Below, in pieces: positions 53,945 to 64,000 of a stretch of DNA of 64,000 nt. The translations under genes were made by a program, and so were the position numbers. Source of the DNA: Carnobacterium funditum DSM 5970 (GTDB lineage Bacteria > Bacillota > Bacilli > Lactobacillales > Carnobacteriaceae); assembly GCF_000744185.1 (NCBI RefSeq), contig NZ_JQLL01000001.1:434001-498000 (forward strand), given 5' to 3'. Below the pieces are notes generated by a model. That model was not told the DNA's origin and did no database searches. It was given only the letters and a program-made list of their open reading frames with translations. Positions within the stretch are counted from its first letter, which is position 1; each line of letters starts with the position of its first letter.

Positions 53945-55771
53945 CTATTTGTCGTCATCTATCTTAAGAACAGACATGAAGGCTTCTTGAGGAATTTCAA
54001 CGGATCCAACTTGTTTCATTCTTTTTTTACCAGCTTTTTGTTTTTTCAGTAATTTCTGGCGACGTGTTACATCCCCTCCGTATAATTTAGCTGTTACATC
54101 TTTACGCAATGCTTTAATCGTTGAACGAGATAATATTTTACTACCGATTGCAGCTTGAATTGGTATTTCAAATTGTTGTCGGGGAATAATACTTCTTAAT
54201 TTTTCAACAATTGCTTTTCCTCGATTGTATGAAAAATCATTATGAACAATAAAACTTAATGCGTCAACTGTTTCGCCATTTAAAAGAATATCCATTTTCG
54301 CTAAACGACTTGCTCTATAACCTATCATTTCATAATCTAAAGATGCATATCCTTTTGTACTAGATTTCAATTTATCAAAGAAATCATACACAATTTCAGA
54401 CAAGGGAATTTCATAAATAACATTAACACGATTGTTATCTAAGTAATCTAAAGCAATAAAATTACCACGTTTATGCTGGGCTATTTCCATAACCGTACCA
54501 ACATAATCATTTGGGACCATTATATTCGCTTTTACATAAGGTTCTTCAATCGATTCAATTACTCCAGGTTCTGGCATGTCCGCTGGGTTTGAAACGATTA
54601 TTTGAGTTTGGTTAGTTAGGTTAACATGATAGATTACTGATGGTGCTGTTGTAATCAAGTCTAAATTAAACTCTCTTTCAAGTCGCTCTTGGACAACATC
54701 CATGTGTAAAAGTCCTAAGAATCCACATCTAAAACCGAAGCCTAATGCTTGAGAAGTTTCTGCTTCAAATTGTAAAGCCGCATCATTCAATTCTAGTTTT
54801 TCTAAAGCTTCGCGTAAATCAGTAAAACGTGACGAATCAACTGGATACATCCCACAATACACCATAGGATTCATTTTTCGATAACCATGCAATGATTCTG
54901 ATGCTGGATTATCTGCTAATGTTATCGTATCACCAACACGAGCATCTTGAACGGTTTTAATATTAGCCGTTACATAACCAACATCTCCCACCATTAAAAA
55001 GTCACGTTTGATTGGTTTTGGTGAAAATATGCCAACATCTGCAACTTCAAATGTTTTGTTGGTATTCATCAATTTCATTGTATCGCCTGGTTTAATAATT
55101 CCGTCCATAATACGCACATTCAGTACAACACCACGATAAGAATCATAAGCCGAGTCAAATATAAGTGCTTTCAATGGAGCATCTAAATCGCCATCTGGTG
55201 CAGGGACTTTCTCCACTATTTGTTCTAAAATGTCTTCAATACCCAGACCAATTTTAGCACTGGCTAAAACAGCGTCGCTTGCATCAAGTCCAATAATATC
55301 CTCAATTTCTTGTCTTACCCTTTCAGGATCCGCAGCTGGTAAATCAATTTTATTAATGACAGGAAGAATTTCTAATTCGTTATCTAAAGCTAAATAAACA
55401 TTGGCTAATGTTTGAGCTTCAATTCCTTGAGCAGCATCTACGACTAGTATTGCTCCTTCACAAGCAGCCAAACTTCTTGATACTTCATAAGTGAAATCGA
55501 CATGGCCTGGTGTATCAATTAAATGAAATGTATACGTCTCCCCATTTTTGGCTGTATAATTCAACTCTACTGTGTTTAATTTAATTGTTATGCCTCTTTC
55601 ACGCTCTAAGTCCATTGAATCTAATAATTGTTCTTGCATATCACGGTCTGCTACAGTACGTGTCATTTGTAAGATACGGTCAGCTAGAGTAGATTTCCCA
55701 TGGTCGATATGAGCGATAATAGAAAAGTTTCGAATATTTTTTTGTCTTTCAACTAGTTCTTTTTTATTCAT
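53945..55771 (-). CDS. lepA: Elongation factor 4 (LepA)
   Basis: 608 residues, ribosome-bound GTPase related to EF-G, implicated in translation and 30S assembly. G domain: [18 protein letters not shown] (P-loop), [19 protein letters not shown]. Domains II, III and V follow, then the LepA-specific C-terminal domain with [26 protein letters not shown], written here in short blocks, and [16 protein letters not shown]. Has its own promoter and terminator. Placed downstream of dnaJ as in many Firmicutes. Confidence 0.97.
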   Translation of the reverse strand: MNKKELVERQKNIRNFSIIAHIDHGKSTLADRILQMTRTVADRDMQEQLLDSMDLERERGITIKLNTVELNYTAKNGETYTFHLIDTPGHVDFTYEVSRSLAACEGAILVVDAAQGIEAQTLANVYLALDNELEILPVINKIDLPAADPERVRQEIEDIIGLDASDAVLASAKIGLGIEDILEQIVEKVPAPDGDLDAPLKALIFDSAYDSYRGVVLNVRIMDGIIKPGDTMKLMNTNKTFEVADVGIFSPKPIKRDFLMVGDVGYVTANIKTVQDARVGDTITLADNPASESLHGYRKMNPMVYCGMYPVDSSRFTDLREALEKLELNDAALQFEAETSQALGFGFRCGFLGLLHMDVVQERLEREFNLDLITTAPSVIYHVNLTNQTQIIVSNPADMPEPGVIESIEEPYVKANIMVPNDYVGTVMEIAQHKRGNFIALDYLDNNRVNVIYEIPLSEIVYDFFDKLKSSTKGYASLDYEMIGYRASRLAKMDILLNGETVDALSFIVHNDFSYNRGKAIVEKLRSIIPRQQFEIPIQAAIGSKILSRSTIKALRKDVTAKLYGGDVTRRQKLLKKQKAGKKRMKQVGSVEIPQEAFMSVLKIDDDK

Positions 55772-55819
55772 CTAATTAATGCCTACTTTCATGTTTTATT
55801 CCAAAAAGTGTCATTTTAA

Positions 55820-55848
55820 ATTATAACAGTGAAACTGCTTAATTACAA
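55820..55848 (-). promoter_or_regulatory. Promoter of lepA
   Basis: TTGTAA (55843-55848) and TATAAT (55820-55825), spacing 17. Confidence 0.7.
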
Positions 55849-55871
55849 TCTTTAGAATAGCTGCTATATCG

Positions 55872-55917
55872 TAAAAAAAGAAGCCTAGATAATGTATTAC
55901 CTAGGCTTCTTTTTTAC
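55872..55917 (-). terminator. Terminator after the heat-shock operon
   Basis: AAAAAAGAAGCCTAG pairs perfectly with CTAGGCTTCTTTTTT around 12-13 bases, just beyond the dnaJ stop. Confidence 0.9.
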
Positions 55918-55920
55918 TTT

Positions 55921-57081
55921 TCATTTTCGATCTTTTTTAAATGCATCTTTTACTTTGCCAAAAAGAGACTCATCTTGCTCTGTTACTTCAATACCACTTT
56001 CTTTTGCAAATTCACGTAAAATTCTTTTTTGTTCAGAAGACAAATCTTTTGGTGTGATTACTTTTATTTTAACATGTTGATCGCCATTGCCAGCTCCTCT
56101 CAAGCGTGGAGCTCCTTTACCCTTTAGTCTGAAATTAGTACCTGTTTGAGTACCAGCCGGAATTTTCAACTTAACTTTCCCATGAACCGTTGGCACTTCA
56201 ATCTCATCACCCAAAGCTGCTTGTATAAAACTGATTGGCAATTCATAATAAATTTCTGAGCCATCACGATCAAAGAGATCACTTGATTTCACATGGAAAA
56301 CAACATATAAATCTCCGTAAGGTCCACCATTTTTCCCAGCTTCTCCTTGCCCATTTAAGCGCATTTGATTGCCATCTTCAACACCTGCTGGAACCGTTAC
56401 TTTTACAGAGTGTTTTTCTTTAACATGACCTGAACCATAACAAGTTGGACATTTTTCTTTGATCTCTTTACCAGTTCCTCCACAAACATCACATGTTTGG
56501 CGAGTCATTACTCGACCAAGTGGCGTGTTACGCTCTACATTCAGAGTTCCTGAACCATGACATTTAGAACAAGTTACTGGGTTAGTTCCAGGTTTAGCCC
56601 CGTCACCATGACACGTTTTACATTCTGCTTCTCTATTATACTGGATATTTCCTTCTTTACCAAAAACTGCTTCTTCAAATTCTAAATCCATTCGATATTG
56701 CAAATCCTCACCTTGCCGTGGAGCATTAGGATTGGCTGTACGACCACTGCCACCGAAGAAAGATTCGAAAATATCTTCAAATCCACCGCCGCCGAAGCCG
56801 CCGCCACCAAAACCACCGCCACCGTAGCCGCCGCCACCGCCACCGTTCCCAAAGTTGGGATCTGTACTTGCATGACCATATTGATCATAAGCTGCTCGTT
56901 TATTTCCATCACTTAATACTTCATAAGCCTCAGTAATTTCTTTGAACTTTGCATCTGCATCTGCTTCTTTATTTATATCTGGATGAAATTGTTTAGATAG
57001 TTTACGGTATGCTTTTTTTATTTCTGGCTCTGTAGCACTTTTTGATACTCCTAAAATTTCATAATAATCTCTTTTTGCCAT
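55921..57081 (-). CDS. dnaJ: Chaperone DnaJ (Hsp40)
   Basis: 386 residues. J domain (about 4-70) with HPD in [10 protein letters not shown], which stimulates DnaK's ATPase. A Gly/Phe-rich linker of GGGGFGG repeats (about 78-105) follows. The zinc domain has four CxxCxGxG motifs ([32 protein letters not shown]; about 147-220) and substrate-binding C-terminal domains follow. Last gene of hrcA-grpE-dnaK-dnaJ; a weak hairpin lies between it and dnaK. Confidence 0.98.
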   Translation of the reverse strand: MAKRDYYEILGVSKSATEPEIKKAYRKLSKQFHPDINKEADADAKFKEITEAYEVLSDGNKRAAYDQYGHASTDPNFGNGGGGGGYGGGGFGGGGFGGGGFEDIFESFFGGSGRTANPNAPRQGEDLQYRMDLEFEEAVFGKEGNIQYNREAECKTCHGDGAKPGTNPVTCSKCHGSGTLNVERNTPLGRVMTRQTCDVCGGTGKEIKEKCPTCYGSGHVKEKHSVKVTVPAGVEDGNQMRLNGQGEAGKNGGPYGDLYVVFHVKSSDLFDRDGSEIYYELPISFIQAALGDEIEVPTVHGKVKLKIPAGTQTGTNFRLKGKGAPRLRGAGNGDQHVKIKVITPKDLSSEQKRILREFAKESGIEVTEQDESLFGKVKDAFKKDRK

Positions 57082-57161
57082 GATTTCCCTCCATCGTCAC
57101 AAAGATAACTTTTTATAGAACACGATTGCTCAAATCCAACTTCAAGAGCATATCATATCTA

Positions 57162-57196
57162 GAAGAAAAAGCCAAAAGCATTTTGCCTTGGCTTTT
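57162..57196 (-). terminator. Weak hairpin between dnaK and dnaJ
   Basis: AAAAGCCAA and TTGGCTTTT pair around a loop of about 12 bases, followed by TTCTTC on the minus strand. It may partly terminate transcription or protect the dnaK message so that DnaK exceeds DnaJ. Confidence 0.55.
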
Positions 57197-57218
57197 ACTT
57201 TATCATCCTATTTGTTGA

Positions 57219-59051
<1,833 letters not shown>

Positions 59052-59090
59052 TTACCCCTTTTTCTTTTCATTTTTTTTTATTCTAAGTCT

Positions 59091-59645
59091 TTATTGAGCA
59101 ACGATTACCATTGCTGGTCTTAAAACACGATCATTTAAAGAGTACCCTTTTTGAGATACATTTACAACTGTATCAGTTTCTTGCCCATCTTCCAATGGGA
59201 TAGTTTGAATGGCCTGATGAAAATTTGGATTAAAAGGTTGATTCAATGGATTGATCATTTGAATCCCTTCATTTTCCAATGCCACTTTAAAAGAATCCAT
59301 TACCATTTCTAAACCTTTTTTCAAGTTTGCTCCTTGCTCGTCTGTAACTTCGATTGACAAAGCACGTTCTAGGTTATCAATTACTGGTAACAACTCCGTA
59401 GCTAAAGATTGTGAGCGATACTTTGCAGCATCTTCTTTTTCTTTTTGATTTCGTTTGCGAATATTAGCTAACTCAGCTTGTAAACGAAGATATTGATCCT
59501 CTTTCTCATTTAAATCCATTTTTATTTTCTCTAATTCATCAATTTCTTCAACAACCGTTTCCTCTTGAGATTGAATTTCTTCAATCGTTTCAGAAGATTC
59601 ATCATTGTTATTTCTACTATTTTTTTCTTCTTGATCTTCAGACAT
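59091..59645 (-). CDS. grpE: Nucleotide exchange factor GrpE
   Basis: 184 residues. A very acidic, disordered N-terminus (about 1-45), a long coiled-coil helix (about 45-105, with LRLQAELANIRKRNQKEKED), and the C-terminal beta domain with NPNFHQAIQTIP and VLRPAMVIVAQ. It releases ADP from DnaK. Between hrcA (20 bp upstream) and dnaK. Confidence 0.97.
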   Translation of the reverse strand: MSEDQEEKNSRNNNDESSETIEEIQSQEETVVEEIDELEKIKMDLNEKEDQYLRLQAELANIRKRNQKEKEDAAKYRSQSLATELLPVIDNLERALSIEVTDEQGANLKKGLEMVMDSFKVALENEGIQMINPLNQPFNPNFHQAIQTIPLEDGQETDTVVNVSQKGYSLNDRVLRPAMVIVAQ

Positions 59646-59665
59646 AATACATAGCTCCTTTTTAA

Positions 59666-60703
59666 TTAATCTTCCATCGAATGGTAGTAATCAATTACTT
59701 TTTTTGAAAGCTCGTTTCTAAAAACATCCACTAAACTAATCATTTTTGAGTATGGCATACTAGTTGGTCCCAACAAGGCAATCAGTCCCGTTCCATAACC
59801 TATAACGTTATACCCTGCAGTTATCAAACTAAACCCCTCAAATCTTTCATCGTCCAACTCTTGACCAATCTTTACTTCAATTCCACTGTGATGAGGAGTT
59901 AATAAATGTGCTAAGTCATTTTGGTCTTCCATTAAAGAATAGATTAATTTGAATTTCTCAACATCCATCCCCATAGAATAATCTAGCATATTCATTCTTC
60001 CACCAACATGTATCTGATCACGTCCAGCCTGTAAAATAAACGTATCAAGCGCAGAAGAAATCCCTGCTGCTGATTTGGCATATTTATTGATTAAAGCAGG
60101 TATTTCTGTTTCCAGCTTTTTAAATACTTCAATTAAGGTATGACCCACTAATCGTTCATTAAAAATATTTACCATCTTTTCTAAATCACTAGACTGAATT
60201 GTTTTTGGTAAAGAAAACATTCGATTTTCTACGTGCCCTTTATCTGTCACTAATATGACCATTACTTTATTTTCTGTCAAAGGGACTAACCTGAACCCGG
60301 TTAATCGACTATCTTTTAATTCAGGTCCTAAAGATATAGCTGTATAACTAGTTAACTGCGAGAGCAATTCAGCAGACTGGATAACTATTTCATCTAGTTG
60401 ATGAAATTCGTTGCTAAACGATTTTTTAATCGTTATTAAATCCTTCTTTTGAACTTCTATCGGGTGGATAAGATGGTCAACGTAAAAACGATATCCTTTT
60501 ATTGACGGTATTCTTCCTGAAGAAGAATGAGTTTTTTCGATGAATCCTAACTCCTCTAGATGAACCATTTCATTACGAATAGTAGCGGAACTATAATCTA
60601 ATTCTGCCTCATTCATTAATGTCTTAGATCCAATAGGAGTGCCATTATTTGTGTAGAGAAAAATGATGGATTTTAATATGAGAATTTGTCTTTCTGTTAA
60701 CAT
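59666..60703 (-). CDS. hrcA: Heat-inducible transcription repressor HrcA
   Basis: 345 residues. An N-terminal winged helix (TERQILILKSIIFLYTNNGTPIGSKTL, SSATIRNEMVHLEELGFIEKTHSSSGRIPS, given in blocks) binds the CIRCE operator; the C-terminal GAF-like domain senses folding state through GroEL. First gene of the operon it represses. The CIRCE element lies 20 bp upstream of its start. Confidence 0.96.
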   Translation of the reverse strand: MLTERQILILKSIIFLYTNNGTPIGSKTLMNEAELDYSSATIRNEMVHLEELGFIEKTHSSSGRIPSIKGYRFYVDHLIHPIEVQKKDLITIKKSFSNEFHQLDEIVIQSAELLSQLTSYTAISLGPELKDSRLTGFRLVPLTENKVMVILVTDKGHVENRMFSLPKTIQSSDLEKMVNIFNERLVGHTLIEVFKKLETEIPALINKYAKSAAGISSALDTFILQAGRDQIHVGGRMNMLDYSMGMDVEKFKLIYSLMEDQNDLAHLLTPHHSGIEVKIGQELDDERFEGFSLITAGYNVIGYGTGLIALLGPTSMPYSKMISLVDVFRNELSKKVIDYYHSMED

Positions 60704-60722
60704 AGAAACATCACCTCTTTAT

Positions 60723-60749
60723 TTAGCACTTAAGACAGATGAGTGCTAA
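60723..60749 (-). promoter_or_regulatory. CIRCE operator of the heat-shock operon
   Basis: TTAGCACTC-N9-AAGTGCTAA on the minus strand: 8 of 9 pairs of the consensus TTAGCACTC-N9-GAGTGCTAA are retained. It lies between the promoter and hrcA, where bound HrcA blocks transcription. Confidence 0.96.
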
Positions 60750-60759
60750 CACAAGTATT

Positions 60760-60788
60760 AATCTACCAAATATATGTTACCTTGTCAA
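60760..60788 (-). promoter_or_regulatory. Promoter of hrcA-grpE-dnaK-dnaJ
   Basis: TTGACA (60783-60788) and TAGATT (60760-60765), spacing 17, ending just before the CIRCE element. Confidence 0.8.
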
Positions 60789-60867
60789 CGATAATACCTC
60801 ATTTATTGTTGAATTTTTTTAGAGAAACTCACTATATAAATAATTTCACACATTAAATTTAATTCAA

Positions 60868-60912
60868 AAAAAATAAGCCCTAGAATAAATTTTTTTATTC
60901 TAGTAGCTTATT
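60868..60912 (-). terminator. Terminator after argGH
   Basis: AAATAAGC-CCTAGAATAAA and its complement (TTTATTCTAG-GCTTATTT) form a long stem with one or two mismatches around a short T-rich loop. A T run follows on the minus strand. A smaller 9-bp inverted repeat (60925-60943, TCAACTGAT/ATCAGTTGA) lies closer to the argH stop. Confidence 0.85.
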
Positions 60913-60956
60913 TACATTTTACTATCAACTGATAATCAGTTGAGGTGAAACTCTTA

Positions 60957-62345
60957 TCATACTTGTTTCATATCCATCAACGCTTCATTTGCATTCATAA
61001 GTTCTTTTTGTATTTGTTTAAAACCTGTACCACCAAAAGAGTTGCGTCGTTCTACTGCTGTTTTTGAATCTAAAACAGCATAAATATCTTCTTCAATCAA
61101 TTCAGAAATGGCGTGGTACTCAGATAAAGGTATATCTTGCAAATAATTCTCTTTTTTTATGCAATCTAGCACAAGCTTGCCTACTATCTCATGAGCTTTT
61201 CTAAAGGGAATGCCTTTATTCGCTAGATAATCTGCTAACTCAGTTGCATTTGAATAATCCTTAGTCGTAGCCGTGTACATTGTGGATTCGTTAATTTTCA
61301 TGGTCTCAAGCATACTAGAAAATATGGTTAGACAATCTTTAACCGTTTTGACTGTATCAAACATGCCTTCTTTATCTTCTTGTAAGTCTTTGTTATAGGC
61401 TAATGGCAAACCTTTCATTGTTGTTAATAAGCCTATTAAATTACCATAAACACGTCCTGTTTTCCCACGGATTAACTCAGCCATATCTGGATTTTTCTTT
61501 TGAGGCATAATCGAACTCCCAGTTGAGAATGCATCTGTCAATGTCACGAACTGATATTCATGACTAGTCCACAAAATAATTTCTTCGCAAAAACGCGATA
61601 GATGCATCATCAAAAGACTACTATTACTCAAAAACTCTAAAATAAAATCGCGATCACTAACCGCATCTAGGCTGTTAGAATAGTTTTTCTTAAAACCAAT
61701 CAGTTTTTTTGTATATTCTCGATCAATAGGAAAAGTTGTTCCAGCTAGAGCTGCAGCTCCTAATGGGGAAATATCAATTCTTTTTAGACTATCTTGATTG
61801 CGTTCAAAATCACGTTTAAACATATTATAATAAGCAAGTAAATGATGGGCAAAAGAAATGGGTTGCGCATGTTGCAAATGAGTGTACCCAGGCAAGATTG
61901 TTTCCACATTTTTTTCAGATTTATTAATCAAAACACCCATAAGTAATTGAATCGATTGATTGATTTCGATTACTTCTTTTTTCAGATACAGATGCATATC
62001 CGTTGCAACTTGATCATTTCTGCTACGTGCCGTATGTAGCTTACCTGCTACTGGCCCAATATCGTCATGAAGCAACTTTTCTAAATTCAAGTGAATATCT
62101 TCATTTTTGATGGTAAATACTAGATGACCTTTTTTATTATCTTCGAGTAATTTTTCTAGACCTTCGATAATTTCATTTGACTCTCCAACGGATAGTATAC
62201 TTGTTTTAGCCAACATTTTTACGTGTGCTAAACTGCAAATTAAATCTTCTTCGGCTAACTGTTGATCAATGTCAATCGAAGCTCCAAAAGCATCAATCCA
62301 TGCATGGCTTTCACCTTCAAATCTTCCACTCCATAATTTTTCCAT
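60957..62345 (-). CDS. argH: Argininosuccinate lyase
   Basis: 462 residues. It splits argininosuccinate into arginine and fumarate, the last step of arginine synthesis. The fumarase-superfamily signature [12 protein letters not shown] is near residue 276-287; other conserved blocks are KLWSGRFEG at the start, [17 protein letters not shown] and [13 protein letters not shown]. Normal length. Follows argG by 20 bp as an argGH operon. Confidence 0.97.
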   Translation of the reverse strand: MEKLWSGRFEGESHAWIDAFGASIDIDQQLAEEDLICSLAHVKMLAKTSILSVGESNEIIEGLEKLLEDNKKGHLVFTIKNEDIHLNLEKLLHDDIGPVAGKLHTARSRNDQVATDMHLYLKKEVIEINQSIQLLMGVLINKSEKNVETILPGYTHLQHAQPISFAHHLLAYYNMFKRDFERNQDSLKRIDISPLGAAALAGTTFPIDREYTKKLIGFKKNYSNSLDAVSDRDFILEFLSNSSLLMMHLSRFCEEIILWTSHEYQFVTLTDAFSTGSSIMPQKKNPDMAELIRGKTGRVYGNLIGLLTTMKGLPLAYNKDLQEDKEGMFDTVKTVKDCLTIFSSMLETMKINESTMYTATTKDYSNATELADYLANKGIPFRKAHEIVGKLVLDCIKKENYLQDIPLSEYHAISELIEEDIYAVLDSKTAVERRNSFGGTGFKQIQKELMNANEALMDMKQV

Positions 62346-62365
62346 TCAATTCATCCTAACATTTC

Positions 62366-63604
62366 TTAATAGAAAACTTTTTCTTTTATGACTGTTTCTT
62401 CAAAACGATCAGTCGAATGGTGAACTTCTGCGTGTACTTTGGTAGAAAGCCCCCATAATTTAATAAAACCGACTGAAGCTTTTTGATCAAACGTATCAGC
62501 CGAAGTATACGTAGCTAAGTTTTCATCATATAGGGAATTAGGGGATTTTCTTCCTTCAACAATTGAATGGCCTTTGAATAATTTCAAACGTATTGTACCA
62601 TTCACGTATTGTTGTGTAGCATTTAAAAAAGCAATCAAACTATCTGTTAAAGGATTAAACCATAAACCGTTATAAATCATCTCCGTTAATTTTTGTTCGA
62701 TTGCTGGTTTAAAATGACCAATTTCTTTTACAAAAGTCAAATCTTCAAGAGCTTTATGTGCCGTCATCAGAACCATGGCTCCTGGTGCCTCATAGACTTC
62801 ACGGGATTTAATTCCAACTAACCGGTTTTCAATATGATCAATTCGTCCAATTCCATGTTTTCCTGCTATTTTATTAAGGTATTCAATCAATTCCACTAAG
62901 GAATACTGTTTGCCATTTATTGCAGTAGGTTTCCCAGCTAAAAAGTCGATTTCTAAAATTTCTGGACTATCTGGTGTATTTGCTAAATTAGCCGTTAACT
63001 CATACGCTGCTTCTGGCGGTGCCGCCCAAGGATTTTCTAAAATACCACATTCATTCGCTCTTCCCCACAAGTTCTGGTCAATGGAAAAAGGATTATCTAA
63101 ATCAATAGGCACCGGTATCTCATGCTTAATAGCATAATTGATTTCTTCTTCTCTTGACCATTGCCATTCACGGACGGGTGCAAGAACTTTTAAATTTGGT
63201 GCTAAAGAGTGTATTGCTACTTCAAAGCGCACTTGATCATTACCTTTTCCAGTGCACCCATGAGCAACTGCACTAGCACCTTTTTTGATAGCTACTTCCA
63301 CTAATTTTTTCGCAATTAATGGACGAGATAAAGCAGAAATCAATGGATAAGTGCCCTCATAAAAAGTATGTGCTTGCAGAGCTATTAAAGCATATTCTTC
63401 TGCGAATTCTTTTTTTGCATCGATTGTATACGAAGAAATGGCTCCAATACTTAAAGCTTTTTCTTTAATAAAATCTAGATTTTTCCCCTCACCTACATCT
63501 AAACAACAAGCAATCACATCGTAACCTTCTTCAGTCAACCATTTAATGGCAACAGATGTATCTAAACCTCCGGAGTATGCTATAACTACTTTTTCATTTT
63601 CCAT
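62366..63604 (-). CDS. argG: Argininosuccinate synthase
   Basis: 412 residues. It condenses citrulline and aspartate using ATP. The PP-loop [15 protein letters not shown] is at residues 9-23; [15 protein letters not shown] and [17 protein letters not shown] are also diagnostic. First gene of argGH. No other arginine genes are in the window, so citrulline must come from elsewhere (arginine deiminase or ornithine pathway, not seen). Binding site AAAGAGGTG. Confidence 0.97.
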   Translation of the reverse strand: MENEKVVIAYSGGLDTSVAIKWLTEEGYDVIACCLDVGEGKNLDFIKEKALSIGAISSYTIDAKKEFAEEYALIALQAHTFYEGTYPLISALSRPLIAKKLVEVAIKKGASAVAHGCTGKGNDQVRFEVAIHSLAPNLKVLAPVREWQWSREEEINYAIKHEIPVPIDLDNPFSIDQNLWGRANECGILENPWAAPPEAAYELTANLANTPDSPEILEIDFLAGKPTAINGKQYSLVELIEYLNKIAGKHGIGRIDHIENRLVGIKSREVYEAPGAMVLMTAHKALEDLTFVKEIGHFKPAIEQKLTEMIYNGLWFNPLTDSLIAFLNATQQYVNGTIRLKLFKGHSIVEGRKSPNSLYDENLATYTSADTFDQKASVGFIKLWGLSTKVHAEVHHSTDRFEETVIKEKVFY

Positions 63605-63616
63605 TTGAACACCTCT

Positions 63617-63700
63617 TTATTTTTAATTAACTCACGATAAACATTATAATACCATTTCAAAACGATTAAAACAAGATTAGAATGTGTTTTTATTCTTAAA
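63617..63700 (-). promoter_or_regulatory. Candidate argGH promoter with an ArgR-box-like site
   Basis: Minus-strand TTGTTT then TATTAT (17-base spacing) or the overlapping TATAAT lie about 40-70 bp upstream of argG. Further upstream, AAGAATAAAAACACATT (about 63682-63698) partly resembles the ArgR box CATGAATAAAAATKCAAK. Assignment is tentative because the region is very AT-rich. Confidence 0.35.
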
Positions 63701-63799
63701 TGTGTATTTTACCATGATATTTTAGTTTTAAAATGAATATTAAACGTTTTTATACATTAAGTATTCAAAAAATCAATTTTCATTAGTTGTTGAATCAAA

Positions 63800-63846
63800 A
63801 AAATAAAATCCTTTGTTTTCTTATTAAAGAACACAAAGGATTTATC
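63800..63846 (-). terminator. Terminator after ribF
   Basis: AAATCCTTTGT and ACAAAGGATTT pair, with further inner pairing of GTTCTTTAATAAGAAAAC, followed by TTATTTTTTTG on the minus strand. Confidence 0.85.
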
Positions 63847-63886
63847 ATTTATTATTATGAGTGTAAGGGAGCAATCGTTTCCTGTT

Positions 63887-64000
63887 TTATATGGTTTTCT
63901 CGTTTTTTTTATTTTCTATTAAAAAATAATCACGTGTATCTTTTTCGTCTTGCTTTAACTGAGCAATTAAAGCTTCAACTGAATCAAATTTCCATTCATC
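63887..64000 (-). CDS. ribF: Riboflavin kinase / FAD synthetase RibF (3' end only)
   Basis: The last 37 codons, open to the window edge, read as the C-terminus of RibF: EWKFDSVEALIAQLKQD matches the (E-x-KF-SVEALI-Q---D) tail of the riboflavin kinase domain, then RDYFLIENKKN. The enzyme makes FMN and FAD. RibF upstream of hrcA is a common Lactobacillales order; here argGH separates them. Truncated by the window. Confidence 0.75.
   Translation of the reverse strand, partial: DEWKFDSVEALIAQLKQDEKDTRDYFLIENKKNEKTI

Noticed and set aside
56682-56916. Open frames antisense to and out of frame with the Gly-rich part of dnaJ
   Set aside because: Repetitive GGN codons keep other frames open; composition is Ala/Val/Thr repeats with no start signals.
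60925-60943. 9-bp inverted repeat near the argH stop as a separate regulatory site
   Set aside because: It probably only adds to the transcript-end structure; a clear terminator lies just beyond.

Overview
This 64 kb window is low-GC Firmicutes chromosome, almost certainly from the order Lactobacillales. Gene content and order suggest a Carnobacterium-like member of the Carnobacteriaceae (inference from synteny; no rRNA is present). The evidence is the AT-rich composition, the AGGAGG-type ribosome binding sites, SigA-type promoters (TTGACA/TATAAT), T-box and PyrR leaders, a CIRCE/HrcA heat-shock operon, RexB-like AddB, DUF3013 and ECF-type niacin uptake. It is core chromosome: no phage, plasmid, insertion sequence, CRISPR array, tRNA or rRNA was found.

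Layout, mostly minus strand. 0-1.7 kb: lspA, the pseudouridine synthase gene and the start of pyrR behind a PyrR attenuator. 1.9-5.1 kb (plus strand): a small unknown gene, then an exported-protein cassette of a YkyA-type lipoprotein, a lipoprotein polysaccharide deacetylase and a DUF4015 glycoside hydrolase-like protein. 5.2-12.6 kb: addAB (rexAB) recombination nuclease. 12.8-20 kb: DUF1294 protein, pepT, a Nif3-like protein, trmK, an unknown gene, rpoD and dnaG. 20-23 kb: niaX and niaR, with two NiaR-type operators, and an ABC exporter. 23.2-23.5 kb: a decayed DUF488 gene. 23.6-33.3 kb: phoH-pgpH-ybeY-dgkA-cdd-era, recO, and glyQS behind a glycine T-box. 33.5-36 kb: rpsU-yqeY, a zur-like regulator and the divergent yqfL (PPDK/PEP synthase regulator). 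36-40.6 kb: lemA-TPM pair, nfo, sppA and an RDD protein. 40.7-44.2 kb: hisS-aspS behind a T-box whose specifier appears to be the Asp codon GAC. 44.3-48.4 kb: an SH3/amidase cell-wall hydrolase (plus strand), rel and dtd. 48.7-51.8 kb: DUF3013-prmA-rsmE, then an mpg (3-methyladenine glycosylase) pseudogene and a phoU remnant. 51.8-57 kb: aminotransferase, a ZIP-like membrane protein and lepA. 55.9-60.8 kb: hrcA-grpE-dnaK-dnaJ under CIRCE. 61-63.6 kb: argGH, lying between hrcA and the 3' end of ribF.

Functionally the window joins information processing (primase, sigma factor, tRNA synthetases, rRNA/tRNA modification, LepA, Era, YbeY), stress and second-messenger control (Rel for (p)ppGpp, PgpH for c-di-AMP, HrcA regulon), DNA repair (AddAB, RecO, Nfo, with Mpg lost) and envelope turnover. 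No new multi-gene system is evident. The most informative observations are three decayed genes, several unexplained large inverted repeats in control regions, the paired NiaR sites, the GAC specifier in the hisS-aspS leader and the cysteine-less AddB.
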